64,000 nucleotides of DNA from Clostridium_F caseinilyticum (GTDB taxonomy: Bacteria > Bacillota > Clostridia > Clostridiales > Clostridiaceae): assembly GCF_046127645.1 (NCBI RefSeq), contig NZ_CP175919.1. One strand, given 5' to 3'. Under the pieces are notes generated by a model. The model worked only from the letters and a program-made list of their open reading frames with translations, was not told the origin of the DNA and did not search any database. This document shows positions 17,089-25,875 of the stretch, one piece after another. Each line of letters opens with the position of its first letter. The stretch's first letter is position 1. Position numbers and translations under genes: made by a program.

Positions 17089-18030
17089 ATGGACAATGTT
17101 TATGATCTTATAATTATAGGTTCAGGTCCAGCAGGATTATCAGCAGGTTTATATGCTGCAAGAGCTAGATTAAAAACTTTAATATTAGAGAGAAACAAAG
17201 CAGGTGGACAAATAGTAATAACAGATGAAGTAGCTAACTATCCAGGTTCTATAAGAAATGCTACAGGAAAAACTCTAGTAGAAAGAATGGAAGAACAGGT
17301 AGAAGAATTTGGGGCAGAAAGAAAAAAAGATACTGTTAAAGAAGTAGATTTTACTGGAAAAATAAAAATTATAAAGGGAGAAAAGGAAGAGTATAAGGCA
17401 AAATCTGTAATTGTAGCCACCGGTGCTGCTCCTAGGCATATAGGTTGTAAAGGTGAAAATGAACTAATAGGAAAGGGAGTATCTTATTGTGCTACTTGTG
17501 ATGCTGACTTTTTTACCGATTTAGAAGTATTTGTAATAGGAGGGGGAGATTCAGCTTTAGAAGAAGCCCTATACCTTACAAAGTTTGCAAGAAAAGTAAC
17601 AGTAGTTCATAGAAGAGATGCCTTAAGAGGTGCTAAATCAATACAAGAAAAAGTGTTTAAAAATCCTAAAATAGAAATTATGTGGGATTCTGTAGTAGAA
17701 GAAATAAAAGGTGATGGAATAGTAGAATCTGCAGTATTTAAAAATAAAAAAACAGGAGAAATAACTGAATACTTTGCAGATGAGGATGATGGAACTTTTG
17801 GAATATTTGTTTTTGTAGGATATTTACCTATAAACAATTTATTTAAAGATATTATCACTATGAATGAAGTAGGATATATAAAAACTAACGATAAAATGGA
17901 AACTAATATAGAAGGAGTATTTGCTGCTGGTGATATAAGAGAAAAATCCTTAAGACAGGTAGTTACTGCAGCAGCAGATGGTGCTATAGCAGCAGTAGAA
18001 GCTTATAAATATGTTGAAGATACTTTTTAA
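17089..18030 (+). CDS. trxB: Thioredoxin reductase of the glycine reductase operon
   Basis: A 313-residue FAD enzyme that transfers electrons from NADPH to the operon's thioredoxin, which reduces the selenosulfide of GrdA. Motifs: GSGPAG (11-16, FAD), CATC redox pair (134-137), GGGDSALEEA (151-160) and the intact NADPH-phosphate motif HRRDALR (174-180). C-terminal FAD contact AAGDIREKSLRQVVTAAADG. The start follows GGGGGGATAAGAT. It lies 155 bp after grdB and 35 bp before trxA. Compare the paralogue at 12130, which has lost the NADPH motif. Confidence 0.95.
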   Translation: MDNVYDLIIIGSGPAGLSAGLYAARARLKTLILERNKAGGQIVITDEVANYPGSIRNATGKTLVERMEEQVEEFGAERKKDTVKEVDFTGKIKIIKGEKEEYKAKSVIVATGAAPRHIGCKGENELIGKGVSYCATCDADFFTDLEVFVIGGGDSALEEALYLTKFARKVTVVHRRDALRGAKSIQEKVFKNPKIEIMWDSVVEEIKGDGIVESAVFKNKKTGEITEYFADEDDGTFGIFVFVGYLPINNLFKDIITMNEVGYIKTNDKMETNIEGVFAAGDIREKSLRQVVTAAADGAIAAVEAYKYVEDTF

Positions 18031-18064
18031 ATATATATAAATTTATCTGAAAGGCGGTTATAAA

Positions 18065-18385
18065 ATGTTAGTATTAGACAAAAAGACTTTTGAAGAAGAA
18101 GTGTTAAAAGCAGAAGGTTATGTATTAGTGGATTATTTTGGAGACGGTTGTGTGCCATGTGAGGCTTTAATGCCTGATGTAGAAGAATTATCCCACAAAT
18201 ATGAAGATAAGATTAAATTTTGTAAATTAAATACTAGTAAAGCTAGAAGACTTGCTATATCTCAAAAAGTTTTAGGACTTCCAACTATAATTTTATATAA
18301 AGATGGAGAAAAGCTAGAAGAGGTAGTTAAAGAGGATGCTACAAAAGCAAATATAGAAGCTATGATAACAAAACATGTAATATAA
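18065..18385 (+). CDS. trxA: Thioredoxin of the glycine reductase operon, GCVPC active site
   Basis: A 106-residue thioredoxin that shuttles electrons from TrxB to GrdA. The active site reads GDGCVPCEA (Cys29 and Cys32), replacing the common WCGPC by GCVPC; this substitution is known for thioredoxins of amino-acid-reducing clostridia and fits a dedicated partner. The cis-proline is in LGLPTIILYKDGE. The start follows AAGGCGGTTATAAA. It sits between trxB and grdA. Confidence 0.95.
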   Translation: MLVLDKKTFEEEVLKAEGYVLVDYFGDGCVPCEALMPDVEELSHKYEDKIKFCKLNTSKARRLAISQKVLGLPTIILYKDGEKLEEVVKEDATKANIEAMITKHVI

Positions 18386-18469
18386 AAATTTAAATTTATT
18401 TAACCATTTAAAGTGTGTATATAAAGATCAAGGAATTTAAAATACAAATAAATTAAGGGAGGAATTTTA

Positions 18470-18946
18470 ATGAGCTTATTTGAAGGGAAAAAAGTAATAA
18501 TAATTGGAGACAGGGATGGAATACCAGGCCCAGCTATAGAAAAATGCATAGAAGGTACAGGAGCTGAAGTAGTTTTTTCATCAACAGAATGCTTTGTTTG
18601 AACTGCCGCTGGAGCGATGGATTTGGAAAATCAAAAAAGAGTAAAAACATTAACAGAAAAACATGGTGCTGAAAATATATTAGTAATTTTAGGCGCAGCA
18701 GAGGGAGAAGCAGCAGGTCTTGCTGCTGAGACAGTTACTAATGGAGATCCAACTTTTGCAGGTCCATTGTCCAATGTCCAGTTAGGACTAAGAGTTTATC
18801 ATGCGGTAGAACCAGAATTCAAAGAAGAAGTAAAGGAAGAAGTTTATGATGAAGAAATAGGTATGATGGAAATGGTTTTAGAAGTAGATGAAATCATAGA
18901 GGAAATGACAGATATAAGAGAAGAATTTTGTAAATTTCTTGATTAA
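18470..18946 (+). CDS. grdA: Glycine reductase selenoprotein A (Sec at UGA)
   Basis: Small acidic selenoprotein that accepts the carboxymethyl group from protein B as a Se-ether and hands it to protein C, leaving a Cys-Sec bridge that thioredoxin reduces. The frame opens at ATG 18470 after AAGGGAGGAATTTTA and reads through TGA 18599-18601 as Sec44 in ECFV-U-TAAGAMDLENQ, with Cys41 as partner, exactly the family arrangement. Full length is 158 residues; the part after the UGA alone looks like a shorter ORF from 18617. A weak CGC-TGGA-GCG hairpin (18607-18616) is a possible SECIS. Confidence 0.96.
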
Positions 18947-18983
18947 AACATGTAAAGTGGGTAAATAAAGAATTATAAAATTA

Positions 18984-19016
18984 AGGAGGCTGTATATGTT
19001 TATAATTCAGCCTCCT
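18984..19016 (+). promoter_or_regulatory. GC-rich hairpin sequestering a Shine-Dalgarno between grdA and grdC
   Basis: AGGAGGCTG (18984-18992) pairs perfectly with CAGCCTCCT (19008-19016). The left arm is a strong SD for a nine-codon uORF; there is no U-tract, so it is not a terminator. It may protect the grdA mRNA 3' end or regulate grdC. Confidence 0.6.
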
Positions 19017-19025
19017 AAATATTAG
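18996..19025 (+). CDS. Nine-residue upstream ORF before grdC
   Basis: TAAGGAGG is followed, with ideal spacing, by ATG and the codons for MFIIQPPKY then TAG at 19023-19025. The PP codons are the anti-SD arm of the hairpin above. The stop directly abuts the GGGGGG ribosome binding site of grdC (ATG 19038), so ribosomes finishing the uORF would be placed on grdC. Whether it is translated is unproven. Confidence 0.4.
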   Translation: MFIIQPPKY

Positions 19026-19037
19026 GGGGGAACAACT

Positions 19038-20576
19038 ATGAATTATCCAGTAATAAAAGGAGCATCATATATTTTGGTTCATACTCCAGATATGGTACTT
19101 CATAATGGAACTACTCAAACTACAGAAAAAGTAGTTAATCCAGATTCTGAATATCTTAAGGAACTTCCTAAGCATTTAAGAAATTTTGAAGATGTTTTAA
19201 ATTACGCACCTAACCAAACTTATATAGGAAATATGACACCAGATGAGTTAGGTGAAATGGAAATGCCTTGGTGGGATAAAAAGATAGAAGAGAGTAGTAG
19301 ATTTGGCAAACTAGGCGAAATGATGCCTCAAGATGAATTTATAGGACTTATGGAAATATGTGATGTATTTGATTTAGTTTTATTAGAAAAATCCTTTGTA
19401 GAGGATGTAAAAAATAAGTTAGAAAAACATCCACTTATAAATGAAGATATGATTTCTAAAATAAAAGAGGGAGTGGCTATAGAAGAAATCAAAAAAGCTG
19501 TAGATGAAGAAGGGGCAGAAGGCTTATATAATGAAGGTACATTAGTAGGTTGTGTGAAAAAAGCTCATGATGTAGATGTAAACTTAAGTGCTCATACTAT
19601 GTTAGAAAATTTGGTAGTAAAAGCTTCTGGTGTTTTATCATTATTAAATCTTATAGCAAAAAATAACATAGATCCAGATTCTATAGATTATGTTATAGAA
19701 TGTTCTGAAGAGGCTTGTGGAGATATGAATCAAAGAGGTGGAGGAAACTTTGCGAAATCTCTTGCAGAAGTAGCAGGCTTTACTAATTCTACAGGAGCGG
19801 ATATGAGGGGATTTTGTGCAGGCCCGAGCCATTCTTTAATAGCTGCTTCAGCTTTAGTTCAATCAGGAGTATATGATAATGTAGTTATAGCTGGTGGAGG
19901 AGCAAGTGCCAAATTAGGTATGAACGGAAAAGACCATGTAAAAAAAGGAATGCCTATATTAGAAGACTGTTTAGGTGGATTTGCTGTTTTAGTAAGTAAA
20001 AATGATGGAATAAACCCAATACTTAGAACAGACTTAGTAGGAAAACATACTGTAGGAACAGGATCTTCTCCACAGGCGGTAATTAGTTCTTTGGTTACAG
20101 ATGCATTAGATAAGGCAGGATTGAAAATAACTGATGTAGATAAATATTCTGTAGAAATGCAAAATCCAGATATAACAAAACCAGCAGGGGCAGGGGATGT
20201 ACCACAGGCAAACTATAAAATGATAGGAGCCTTAGGTGTTAAGAAAAAACATATAGAAAAGAAAGAATTAAAAGATTTTATACAAAATCATGGTATGTCA
20301 GGTTGGGCACCAACACAAGGACATATTCCATCTGGTGTTCCTTATATAGGTTTTGCTAGAAATGATCTAACAGAGGGTAAATTAAATAGGGTTATGGTAG
20401 TAGGAAAAGGTAGTTTATTCCTAGGACGTATGACAAATTTATTTGATGGAGTATCTATAATTATAGAAAGAAATACAGGATATCAAGAAGAGGAAAAAGG
20501 AATTTCAGAGGATCAAGTAAGAAAGATAATTGCAGAATCTATAAAAAAGTTAGCATCACAGCTAATAGAAGAGTAA
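19038..20576 (+). CDS. grdC: Glycine reductase component C, large (beta) subunit
   Basis: Protein C converts the carboxymethyl-selenoether on GrdA into acetyl-phosphate through an acetyl-thioester. GrdC is the FabH/thiolase-like subunit: 512 residues, with the candidate acyl-accepting Cys260 in ADMRGFCAGPSHSLIAAS and glycine-rich loops VIAGGGASAKLGMNG and VVGKGSLFLGRMTN. The start follows TTAGGGGGGAACAACT. It overlaps nothing and is followed within 16 bp by grdD. The length is normal for the family. Confidence 0.95.
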   Translation: MNYPVIKGASYILVHTPDMVLHNGTTQTTEKVVNPDSEYLKELPKHLRNFEDVLNYAPNQTYIGNMTPDELGEMEMPWWDKKIEESSRFGKLGEMMPQDEFIGLMEICDVFDLVLLEKSFVEDVKNKLEKHPLINEDMISKIKEGVAIEEIKKAVDEEGAEGLYNEGTLVGCVKKAHDVDVNLSAHTMLENLVVKASGVLSLLNLIAKNNIDPDSIDYVIECSEEACGDMNQRGGGNFAKSLAEVAGFTNSTGADMRGFCAGPSHSLIAASALVQSGVYDNVVIAGGGASAKLGMNGKDHVKKGMPILEDCLGGFAVLVSKNDGINPILRTDLVGKHTVGTGSSPQAVISSLVTDALDKAGLKITDVDKYSVEMQNPDITKPAGAGDVPQANYKMIGALGVKKKHIEKKELKDFIQNHGMSGWAPTQGHIPSGVPYIGFARNDLTEGKLNRVMVVGKGSLFLGRMTNLFDGVSIIIERNTGYQEEEKGISEDQVRKIIAESIKKLASQLIEE

Positions 20577-20591
20577 GAGGTGATGTATAGT

Positions 20592-21758
20592 ATGGAGAAT
20601 AAAGAAATTAATAAAATAATAGGAAAAACTCTTTTAGATATTGCAAACTCCATAGAAAAAGGGAATTTTAATAAGAAGGTAGTAGTGGGAATTACTACTT
20701 TAGGCAGTGAACATGGAGTTGAAAATTTAGTTAAAGGTGCTGAAGTTGCTGCTAAAAAACATAAGGATATGAAAGTAGTTTTAATAGGCCCTAAGGTGGA
20801 CACGACATTAGAAATAGTAGAAGCTAATGAAGAAGATGAAATGTATAAAAAAATGGAAGAGTTATTAGATGAAAAGTATATAGATGCAGCAGTTACTATG
20901 CATTATAATTTCCCTATAGGAGTATCAACTGTGGGGAAGGTTGTTACTCCAGCTGATGGCAGGGAAATGTTCTTGGCTACAACTACAGGAACAGCTTCTA
21001 TGAATAGAACAGAAGCTATGGTTAAAAATGCAGTATATGGAATAATAACAGCTAAAGCTATGGGAATAATAGAACCTAGTGTAGGTATTTTAAATTTAGA
21101 CGGAGCAAGACAAGTCGAAAAAGCATTAAAAGAATTAGATAAAAATGGATATAAAATAAATTTTGCTGAATCTTTAAGAGCAGATGGTGGTTCAGTAATG
21201 AGGGGAAATGATCTTTTAAAAGGAACACCTAATGTCATGGTAACAGATACTCTTACAGGTAATCTTTTAATGAAAGTATTTTCTTCTTATACTACTGGAG
21301 GAAGTTATGAGGGCTTTGGATATGGCTATGGCCCAGGTATAGGAGAGGATTATGAAAGAAATATATTAATTTTGTCTAGGGCTTCCGGTGTACCAGTAGT
21401 AGCTAATGCTATAGAATATGCAAAAGATTTGATTAAAGGTAATATAAATAGATTAATAAAAGAAGAGTTTGAAAAGGTTAATAAAGCTAAATTAAAGGAT
21501 ATATTAAATTCTATAGAAAACAAAGAAAATAAAAAATCAGAAGATGAAGAAGAAGTTCCAATGCCCACAAAGGAAATAGCTACAGCCTCTATTAGCGGTA
21601 TAGATGTAATGGATATAGAAGATGCACAAAAGGTGCTTTGGAAAAAAGAGGTATATGCAGAAAGTGGTATGGGATGCACAGGTCCTGTTATAAAAGTAAA
21701 TGACAAAAATTACGAAAAAGCTGTAGAAATATTAACTGAAAAAGGTTTTATAGCTTAA
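20592..21758 (+). CDS. grdD: Glycine reductase component C, small (alpha) subunit
   Basis: GrdD is the PlsX-like subunit of protein C that releases acetyl-phosphate by phosphorolysis. It has about 388 residues from ATG 20592, chosen because AGAGGTGAT lies at the right distance (two earlier in-frame starts sit inside that sequence). Seen: MFLATTTGTASMNRTEAMVKN, YEGFGYGYGPGIGEDYERN and the C-terminal candidate active-site cysteine in SGMGCTGPVIKVN. A large terminator follows, so it ends the operon. Acetyl-phosphate would feed acetate kinase for ATP. Confidence 0.95.
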   Translation: MENKEINKIIGKTLLDIANSIEKGNFNKKVVVGITTLGSEHGVENLVKGAEVAAKKHKDMKVVLIGPKVDTTLEIVEANEEDEMYKKMEELLDEKYIDAAVTMHYNFPIGVSTVGKVVTPADGREMFLATTTGTASMNRTEAMVKNAVYGIITAKAMGIIEPSVGILNLDGARQVEKALKELDKNGYKINFAESLRADGGSVMRGNDLLKGTPNVMVTDTLTGNLLMKVFSSYTTGGSYEGFGYGYGPGIGEDYERNILILSRASGVPVVANAIEYAKDLIKGNINRLIKEEFEKVNKAKLKDILNSIENKENKKSEDEEEVPMPTKEIATASISGIDVMDIEDAQKVLWKKEVYAESGMGCTGPVIKVNDKNYEKAVEILTEKGFIA

Positions 21759-21844
21759 AAATAAACTGTAAATTATATTTGTAAAAAATAAAGTGAATAA
21801 TGTTACTTATAAAATTTTTAACTGTAAATATATATATATTGAAA

Positions 21845-21923
21845 CAAAAAGTCCATTTACAATAGTTTAAGTAAAATATATTTTTTAAAAGAAATTTTAC
21901 TTAAACTAGTAATGGACTTTTTA
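21845..21923 (+). terminator. Large terminator hairpin of the grd operon
   Basis: AAAAAGTCCATT...AATGGACTTTTT encloses a second paired segment TAGTTTAAGTAAAAT/ATTTTACTTAAACTA. It is followed by T-rich sequence and lies 87 bp after grdD. Confidence 0.8.
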
Positions 21924-21957
21924 TTATATTATTAAAAATATTAGTATATAGATTAAG

Positions 21958-22053
21958 TTAATTTTAGTTTGGATAGGTGTAGAACTACTGAAGCTTATTC
22001 ATATGTTTATTAGCTACATTTTGTATATTTGTTATATTAAAATTGAATCTATT
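21958..22053. repeat. Repeat family B, copy 2 (right arm only)
   Basis: GTAGAACTACTGAAGCTTATTCATATGTTTATTA and the terminal AAAATTGAATCTATTTT match the right arm of copies 1 and 3 with scattered mismatches. No left arm is visible, so it is truncated. Confidence 0.55.
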
Positions 22054-22179
22054 TTCATACAAAAAATTTTTAAAAAGTTAGTATAAATTTAATAACCATG
22101 ATAATATAAAAATATATGATTAAAATATAAATATATGAAGAAAATATTATTAAAATGTTTAGTCCTAGGAGGAATAAAA

Positions 22180-22791
22180 TTGAGATTAACAAGGGATTTT
22201 TATGCTAAGGATGCTAGAGTATTAGCAAAAGAATTATTAGGAAAAGTATTAGTTAGAGAAATAGATGGTATTAAATTAAAGGGGAAAATAGTAGAGACAG
22301 AAGCTTATATTGGGGCTATAGATAAAGCTTCCCATGCCTATGGTGGAAGAAGAACTAAAAGAACAGAACCTCTTTATGGGAAACCAGGTATAGCCTATGT
22401 ATATTTTATATATGGTAAGTATTTTTGTTTTAATATCATAAGTAAAACAGAAGGAGAAGCAGAAGGGGTGCTTATAAGAGCAATAGAGCCTTTAGAAAAT
22501 ATAAATATTATATCAAAATTAAGATTTAATAAGGAATTTGAAGAACTAAATAATTACCAGAAAAAGAATTTAACTTCAGGTCCTTCAAAGCTTTGTATGG
22601 CTTTTAATATTGATAAAGAAAATAACTGGGAGGATCTATGTGAAAGTTCTAGATTATACGTAGAGGATAGTTCTTATAATGATTTTCAAATTATTGAAAC
22701 AAAAAGAATAGGAATAGATTATGCTGAAGAAGCTAGAGATTTTTTATGGAGATATTATATAAAGGATAACCATTTCATTTCAGTAAAGTAG
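22180..22791 (+). CDS. DNA-3-methyladenine glycosylase (AAG/MPG family)
   Basis: A 203-residue base-excision repair enzyme removing alkylated purines. Family features seen: LTRDFYAKDARVLAKELLGKVLV, the catalytic-loop VETEAYIGAIDKASHAYGGRRTKR (Glu acid/base), GKPGIAYVYFIYGKYFCFNI and LTSGPSKLCMAFNID. The start is TTG 22180 after AGGAGG at 7-nt spacing; starting there gives the normal family length. The ATG 15 codons upstream lacks a ribosome binding site. Monocistronic. Confidence 0.9.
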   Translation: MRLTRDFYAKDARVLAKELLGKVLVREIDGIKLKGKIVETEAYIGAIDKASHAYGGRRTKRTEPLYGKPGIAYVYFIYGKYFCFNIISKTEGEAEGVLIRAIEPLENINIISKLRFNKEFEELNNYQKKNLTSGPSKLCMAFNIDKENNWEDLCESSRLYVEDSSYNDFQIIETKRIGIDYAEEARDFLWRYYIKDNHFISVK

Positions 22792-22820
22792 TAGGTATTT
22801 TTAAAAGGGAAATATTTGAG

Positions 22821-22900
22821 AAAATTGTATAATTCATTTTAAAATATGATTATGTCAATATATTGTATGCATATTAGAAATCTTTTAATTATGCAATTTG
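22821..22900. repeat. Repeat family C, copy 1 (80-bp TIR element)
   Basis: Bounded by AAATTGTATAATT and AATTATGCAATTT (imperfect 13-bp inverted repeats). The interior is nearly identical to 52524-52619 apart from a short extra segment there. Confidence 0.65.
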
Positions 22901-22946
22901 CTCATTTAAATAAAAGAATTTTGTATAAGTGATATGGGGGATGAAT

Positions 22947-25190
22947 ATGGGGGGAAGATATAATGGATATAAAACAAAAGATATATCTTGTATAAATAAA
23001 TATTGTACTTATTTACAATTATTATTTGAGGACTTATACGATTTTAAAAAATTATATTTAAATTTTAATAATGAAGATAAAAGGTTGTATTGTAATAAAT
23101 CTATATGTGTACTTATAAATAAAATAATAATTTCAAAAATATTTATGGAGAAAAATAATATAAAGGGCGAACTGGCTAAAAACAATATAAAATATTATGT
23201 ACTAACTTTAGATACTATGGAGCTTGCAAAGCTAGTATTTAAAAATGTTAATAAAAAATTTTTAGAATTTATATTTAAAGATAATATAAAGTATGAAACA
23301 ATAAATCCTAGCTATAAGAGTTTAGAAGATGAATGTCTTTTAGAAAGTGAACGTAGTTTTATTTATAGGTATAATATGATTTTAAGTAAAATTATAGAAG
23401 AAATAAATGAATTTGATTTTATAAATAGTAGTAGTGAAATAGGAGAAATATATGAAGCCGTGTTACCAAAGGAATATAAAAAATCTATGGGTATATTTTA
23501 TACGCCAGAATATATTATTGATTATATATTGGATAATGTTTTTTATGAGTTTTCACCATTGGAAAATCCTTTTGTTAGGGTAATAGATATATCTGCAGGA
23601 GCAGGATATTTTATCATTAAAGCCTATAATAAGTTGAAAAGAATTTTTTTAGAAAATATAAAAGCTTTGCAAGAAAAATATAAAGAAAATATTTATACTA
23701 TAAAAAAAGGAGCTGAAACTGTTAGGTTAACTGGGGAGTATTATTGGCGAAAGGAAAACGTACATTACCATATAATTAATAATTGTATATATGCTGCAGA
23801 TATAGATATATATGCAACTCAAATAATTGCTATAAATTTATTTTTAAAGGATAGAGAGTCCTATATAAATAAAGTAAACGTTATTAATTGTGATAGCCTT
23901 ATAAGATGGGAAAAGGATTTTAAGCCTATTATTAAATATTTAAATAATAAATGTAAATTAAAAACCTATAAAATAAAAAATAAAGACATTGAAGAATCTA
24001 TTGATTATAAAGATAGAGAGGATTATGTTTTTAAAACACACTTTAAATTATATAAATTTTGGAGAAATAAATTTGATTATATTATAGGAAATCCACCATG
24101 GGTTTCTTTATCTAGAAAGAATAAAAAAGCTTGTTGGGAAACATTTTTGAAATATTATATTAAAAATTATGGTCAGTGTATACACTCTCCTAATTTATTT
24201 GAATATTTTATTAAAAGAGCTTTAGAAAAAACAAAAGAAAGAGGATATTTAGCCTTTGTAGTTCCGTTAAATTTTAGTAGGAATCTTCAATATAAACAAT
24301 TAAGAAATGAAATATTAAATCAATGTGAGATTAAAAATTTATTCTTTAATATATCTTTCTCTGAAGTTGTAACAGATGGAATGGTATTTATATTAAAAAA
24401 TAATAGAAAATGTTTTAATGAAATAAAAATTAAAGTGGAAGGAAAAGCTGAATATAAAATCGGAAAAAATGAACTTTTTTCTTGTAATGAGTATGGCTTT
24501 GCCTTTGATAACAATAGTTATAATCAAAATATAAAAAATAAAATTTTAGAAAACACTAATTTTTTATCAGAAATAAGTAATACTTTTACAGGATTTATAG
24601 GTAATTCTAAAAACATATATAAAGAAAATATAGACAAGTCTTATAGTAAAATATACAAGGGCAAAAATATAAAAAGGTTTGTATGTCATTCTTGTTTTTA
24701 CTATGATTTTAAATATGGAGACATTAAAGGCGGAACAAAAAATTTAAAAAAATTAAAATACAAAGGAAAAATATTAGTTAGAAAAACAGGAAATGAAATT
24801 ATAGCAGCCTATGATAAAGAAGGTGTTATAATAGAGCAATCTTTATATGGAATAATTGGTTTAAAAGAAAGCTTTAGTTATAAATATATATTAGGTATTT
24901 TAAACTCACAGCTAATGAATTGGTATTATAAAAACTACTTAATAACTAATAAAGAATCTACCCCTCAAATAAAAAAATATAGATTGGATAAAATACCTAT
25001 AAAAAAGTGTACTAATTATGCTCAAGAGGAAATTGAAATATTAGTAGATGAAATTTTAAAAAATTTAAAAAATAAGAATATTAAAGAAACAGAACATTAT
25101 TATAAAATATTAAACCAAAAAATCTTTGAAATTTATGGTATATATAATATAAAAACAATAGATTATATAATAAAAACTAATAATAGGTGA
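22947..25190 (+). CDS. Orphan adenine-N6 DNA methyltransferase, TaqI/Eco57I-like
   Basis: About 747 residues. Gamma-class N6-adenine methyltransferase motifs: VIDISAGAGYFIIKAY (motif I, SAM binding, about 214-229) and the catalytic FDYIIGNPPWV (motif IV, about 385). FYTPEYIIDYILDNV is the helix preceding the SAM fold. The C-terminal third (from about 520) resembles a TaqI-like target-recognition domain with repeated IYKGKNIKRF and KILVRKTGN segments. The N-terminal 190 residues show no obvious PD-ExK nuclease. No restriction or specificity gene is adjacent. ATG 22947 is preferred because GGGGG lies 6 nt upstream. Confidence 0.8.
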   Translation: MGGRYNGYKTKDISCINKYCTYLQLLFEDLYDFKKLYLNFNNEDKRLYCNKSICVLINKIIISKIFMEKNNIKGELAKNNIKYYVLTLDTMELAKLVFKNVNKKFLEFIFKDNIKYETINPSYKSLEDECLLESERSFIYRYNMILSKIIEEINEFDFINSSSEIGEIYEAVLPKEYKKSMGIFYTPEYIIDYILDNVFYEFSPLENPFVRVIDISAGAGYFIIKAYNKLKRIFLENIKALQEKYKENIYTIKKGAETVRLTGEYYWRKENVHYHIINNCIYAADIDIYATQIIAINLFLKDRESYINKVNVINCDSLIRWEKDFKPIIKYLNNKCKLKTYKIKNKDIEESIDYKDREDYVFKTHFKLYKFWRNKFDYIIGNPPWVSLSRKNKKACWETFLKYYIKNYGQCIHSPNLFEYFIKRALEKTKERGYLAFVVPLNFSRNLQYKQLRNEILNQCEIKNLFFNISFSEVVTDGMVFILKNNRKCFNEIKIKVEGKAEYKIGKNELFSCNEYGFAFDNNSYNQNIKNKILENTNFLSEISNTFTGFIGNSKNIYKENIDKSYSKIYKGKNIKRFVCHSCFYYDFKYGDIKGGTKNLKKLKYKGKILVRKTGNEIIAAYDKEGVIIEQSLYGIIGLKESFSYKYILGILNSQLMNWYYKNYLITNKESTPQIKKYRLDKIPIKKCTNYAQEEIEILVDEILKNLKNKNIKETEHYYKILNQKIFEIYGIYNIKTIDYIIKTNNR

Positions 25191-25330
25191 AGTATAAATT
25201 TATGCAATTATATAAATTATAATTTACTTTCTTTAAATTTTGTAAATTTGTTTAGTATAAGAAAGTTGATAGTAATATAAATATTGTTGTATTATATAGT
25301 TATTATATAAAAGTAAGGGGAGGATCTTTT

Positions 25331-25696
25331 ATGAGAAATGGATTTGTATTTTCTCTTATAATGGCTCTTATTGTAGCTATATTTGCTATACAAAATGCAG
25401 CGGCTATACCAATAAAAATTTTATTTTGGCAAATTGATTTTTCTTTAGCAATCATAATTTTTTTATCAGCTGTTGTAGGAGCAGTTATTACAGGTATTAT
25501 GAGTATAAAAAAAGAAAGAATTATAAAAAAACAAAATAAAGATTTTTCAAATAAAATACAGGAATTAGAAAAAACTAATGTAGAATTATTAGATAGATTA
25601 GAAAATTTAAGTTCGGTTTCTAAAGATGAGCACTACATAAAAGATATAAATGATAAAGAAGTATCTTTAAATAAAGAAAATAAAAAAATAACATAA
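25331..25696 (+). CDS. LapA-domain (DUF1049) membrane protein
   Basis: A 121-residue protein with two N-terminal membrane segments (about 7-24 and 35-58) and a coiled-coil, charged C-terminus (KERIIKKQNKDFSNKIQELEKTN). The FAIQNAAAIPIKILFWQIDFSLA pattern (N-x-x-x-I-x-I-x-F-W) is typical of the LapA/DUF1049 family; its role in Gram-positives is unknown. The start follows AAGGGGAGGATCTTTT. Monocistronic, terminated at 25823. Confidence 0.8.
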   Translation: MRNGFVFSLIMALIVAIFAIQNAAAIPIKILFWQIDFSLAIIIFLSAVVGAVITGIMSIKKERIIKKQNKDFSNKIQELEKTNVELLDRLENLSSVSKDEHYIKDINDKEVSLNKENKKIT

Positions 25697-25822
25697 AACA
25701 AATATGTATTAAAATCAAATTAGCTTTAATTTTAATACTGGTAAATTAATTATTAGAAAGATTGTTGATTTATATTGTTATTTTATAACAAGAATGTTCA
25801 TAAACAGAGTATAATTAATAAA

Positions 25823-25861
25823 AAACCACTTGTGATTTTTACTGTAATTCACAAGTGGTTT
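25823..25861. terminator. Bidirectional terminator
   Basis: A 13-bp perfect stem (25823-25835 with 25849-25861), A-run and T-run flanks. It lies between the LapA-like gene and the convergent CDF transporter gene. Confidence 0.85.
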
Positions 25862-25875
25862 ACTATATATTTTTA

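Noticed and set aside
18617..18946. Separate 109-residue gene
   Set aside because: It is the C-terminal part of GrdA after Sec44; the true start is ATG 18470.
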